DNA of 64,000 nucleotides from the NCBI RefSeq assembly GCF_017357405.1, contig NZ_CP071597.1:434001-498000 (forward strand). The letters are read 5' to 3'. This document shows, one piece after another, positions 62,750 through 64,000 of the stretch. Each line of letters begins with the position of its first letter. The stretch's first letter is position 1. Under the pieces are notes generated by a model. It did not search any database and was not told the DNA's origin. It saw only the letters and a program-made list of their open reading frames with translations. Both the position numbers and the translations under genes were made by a program. The DNA comes from Halomontanus rarus (GTDB lineage: Archaea > Halobacteriota > Halobacteria > Halobacteriales > Natrialbaceae).

Positions 62750-63313
62750 GTGACCGACTCCGATCCCGACCTCGGCTCCGACCCCGACGACACCCCACCG
62801 TCGCACTCGAGACACGACCGGGTGCGCCGTCACGCGACCCCCGGCCCGGCGAACTCGCTGGCCCACTGGCCGAGCGCCCGCCACCCGGTTCGCGTCGCGA
62901 TCAACTACGTCGCGGTGTGGCTGATCCGCATCTCGCCGAGTCTCCGGCTCAAACGCTGGCTCCTCCGCCGGCTCGGCGCGACGGTCGGCCCGGGCGTCTC
63001 GTGGGGACTCGAGGCCACGCCGGACGTCTTCTGGCCGGATCTGATCACCGTCGGTGAGGGGGCGATCGTCGGCTACGACGCGACGCTGCTGTGTCACGAG
63101 TTCCTGCAGGACGAGTACCGCACCGGCGAGGTCGTCGTCGGCGAGCGGGCGATGATCGGCGCGGGTGCGATCGTACTGCCCGGCGTCGAAATCGGCGCAG
63201 AAGCCAGCGTCGCCGCGAATTCGCTCGTCACGCGGGACGTGGCTCCCGGCGAGACCGTCGCGGGAGTCCCGGCGGAACCGATGGGCTCGCGGACCGACGA
63301 AACGGCGGAGTGA
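62750..63313 (+). CDS. hexapeptide-repeat acyltransferase
   Basis: A 187-residue left-handed beta-helix acyltransferase (maltose/galactoside O-acetyltransferase-like). A polar, His/Pro-rich start (about 45 residues) leads to a hydrophobic helix near 60-75, then hexapeptide repeats (ITVGEGAIVGYDA, GEVVVGERAMIGAGAIVLPGVEIGAEASVAANS) and the ending VAGVPAEPMG that marks the family. A GTG at 62750 is the start. The acceptor is unknown; surface glycan or lipid modification is possible. It converges on a membrane protein gene. Confidence 0.8.
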   Translation: MTDSDPDLGSDPDDTPPSHSRHDRVRRHATPGPANSLAHWPSARHPVRVAINYVAVWLIRISPSLRLKRWLLRRLGATVGPGVSWGLEATPDVFWPDLITVGEGAIVGYDATLLCHEFLQDEYRTGEVVVGERAMIGAGAIVLPGVEIGAEASVAANSLVTRDVAPGETVAGVPAEPMGSRTDETAE

Positions 63314-63372
63314 CGACGCCGCCGAGTTCGTCACGGTCGAGGCCGCGTTCGATCGGCCGGCCACCGGAGACG

Positions 63373-63918
63373 CTACACCCAGCCCTCGAGAATCGAAACC
63401 CCGGTCACCGAGACGACCGTGATGACGACGGTCCACAGCGCGATACTCAGCGTCATCCAACCGAGCGTCGCTCGCTTCCGAGCGCCGAGTCCCATCGCGA
63501 GGACCGCGGCGAGGTGGACGCCGGTCAGGATCGGGGCCGCGAGCGCGAGTCCGGGGAGCCCGTAGGACCGCCAGATGCGTTTCGCTCGAGCGCTGCGAGC
63601 CGACCGCTCGTCGTCGTCGTCTCGGCGGCGCGCCAGCCATGTAGAAATTCGATCGAAGAGCGTGACGATGAGGTAGATCGGTACCACGTTCCCGGCGAAC
63701 GCGACGACGGCGACGGCGACCGGATCGAGATCGAGCGCGACGCCGATCGGGATCACGATCAGAATCTCGAGCCACGGAGTCGCTGCGAGGACGAACACCA
63801 AGAGGTACTGCCAGGGGCCGCTCGCGGCGGCGAGCCACTCGCGAGCGTGATTCTCGAATCCCGCGAGTACCAGCGGATGGAGTGTACCACACTCGAGGAG
63901 GGAACAGGTCGTAGACAT
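63373..63918 (-). CDS. small multi-drug export-like membrane protein (COG2426)
   Basis: A 181-residue integral membrane protein of the COG2426 'small multidrug export' type. About four or five membrane segments are visible: around residues 40-60 (WQYLLVFVLAATPWLEIL), 62-82, 125-145 and 150-178, with a charged, Arg/Asp-rich loop (RRRDDDDERSARSARAKRI) in the middle. The family label does not mean that export has been shown; transport is unproven. The last gene in the window; sequence after it is the promoter side and holds nothing recognisable. Confidence 0.8.
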   Translation of the reverse strand: MSTTCSLLECGTLHPLVLAGFENHAREWLAAASGPWQYLLVFVLAATPWLEILIVIPIGVALDLDPVAVAVVAFAGNVVPIYLIVTLFDRISTWLARRRDDDDERSARSARAKRIWRSYGLPGLALAAPILTGVHLAAVLAMGLGARKRATLGWMTLSIALWTVVITVVSVTGVSILEGWV

Positions 63919-64000
63919 AGAACGGAGAGTCAGGGCGCCATCGTGTCGTGTTATGTCGTCTCGAGTCTGGGTTGGTAGTCGCTATCGTATCGCGACCGAA

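Noticed and set aside
62638..62753. 38-codon frame overlapping the GTG of the acyltransferase gene
   Set aside because: No promoter or amino-acid pattern of a real protein; most of it lies in the predicted promoter area.
61157..63892. A 911-codon open frame on the minus strand across purD and the acyltransferase gene
   Set aside because: Arg/Val-rich shadow of high-GC coding DNA on the other strand, with no domain likeness; purD is unmistakable on the + strand.

Overview
The window is chromosomal DNA from an extremely halophilic archaeon (class Halobacteria; codon and motif flavour suggest the Natrialbales side, but I cannot name the genus). Reasons: high GC content, a strongly acidic predicted proteome, very frequent CTCGAG, leaderless-style promoters (a TATA element about 25-30 bases before the start codon and usually no Shine-Dalgarno), Tat-type lipoprotein signals, and typically archaeal enzymes: archaeal methionine adenosyltransferase, fused ADP-forming acetyl-CoA synthetase, PyrB/PyrI, DpsA and PAC2. 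I see no insertion sequence, prophage, CRISPR array or rRNA; it reads as mostly housekeeping chromosome with small accessory pockets.

Layout. 0-9 kb: small membrane protein, LD-carboxypeptidase, thioesterase, a TraB-family membrane protein overlapping an M50 site-2 protease, an alpha/beta hydrolase, purM, a lipoprotein and a macrodomain protein. 9-15 kb: Tat-exported beta-sandwich protein, S9 peptidase, a 54-aa protein behind a DtxR-type iron box, dpsA and a PfkB sugar kinase. 15-18 kb: a zinc-type ABC uptake operon (binding lipoprotein, ATPase, permease). 18-23 kb: ADP-forming acetyl-CoA synthetase coupled to a BioD/DRTGG protein, an HTH regulator and a PRC-barrel protein. 23-31 kb: an RCK-DHH-DHHA1 phosphoesterase, tRNA-Lys followed by a copy of its own 3' end, a low-complexity PRC-like protein, PAC2, UspA, NUDIX, a Q-rich phasin-like protein and a TIM-barrel-like protein. 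31-43 kb: pyrI/pyrB, a RAD55-like protein with a degenerate P-loop, an FKBP isomerase, a CYTH protein, methionine adenosyltransferase, NUDIX, thiI, a secreted two-domain protein, a DUF5804-like protein, a hydrolase and cysK. 43-53 kb: thioredoxin-like protein, a DUF255 thioredoxin-domain protein, fructosamine kinase, folA/thyA, and an exonuclease-helicase pair that resembles bacterial MrfB/MrfA (YprB/YprA). 53-64 kb: a sulfatase with a DUF1450 partner, a molybdenum hydroxylase operon (XdhC, CoxS, CoxM, CoxL) carrying a truncated TIM-barrel reading frame, purD, a hexapeptide acyltransferase and a COG2426 membrane protein.

Functional links that the order supports: folA-thyA (dTMP synthesis and folate recycling), pyrB-pyrI, purM and purD (purine synthesis, not adjacent), ACD with its DRTGG neighbour (acetate/ATP metabolism), zinc import, and molybdopterin enzyme subunits with their maturation factor. 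Several starts carry a perfect inverted repeat placed on or next to the TATA element or the expected transcription start (12355, 38015, 46288, 59595), which I read as candidate operators. The strongest leads for new biology are the MrfA/B-like repair pair, the TraB-M50 pair, the vestigial or coupling reading frame inside the cox operon, and the helically phased GTTAATAAC repeats before the zinc operon. All functions are inferred by reading the sequence; no database search was run.
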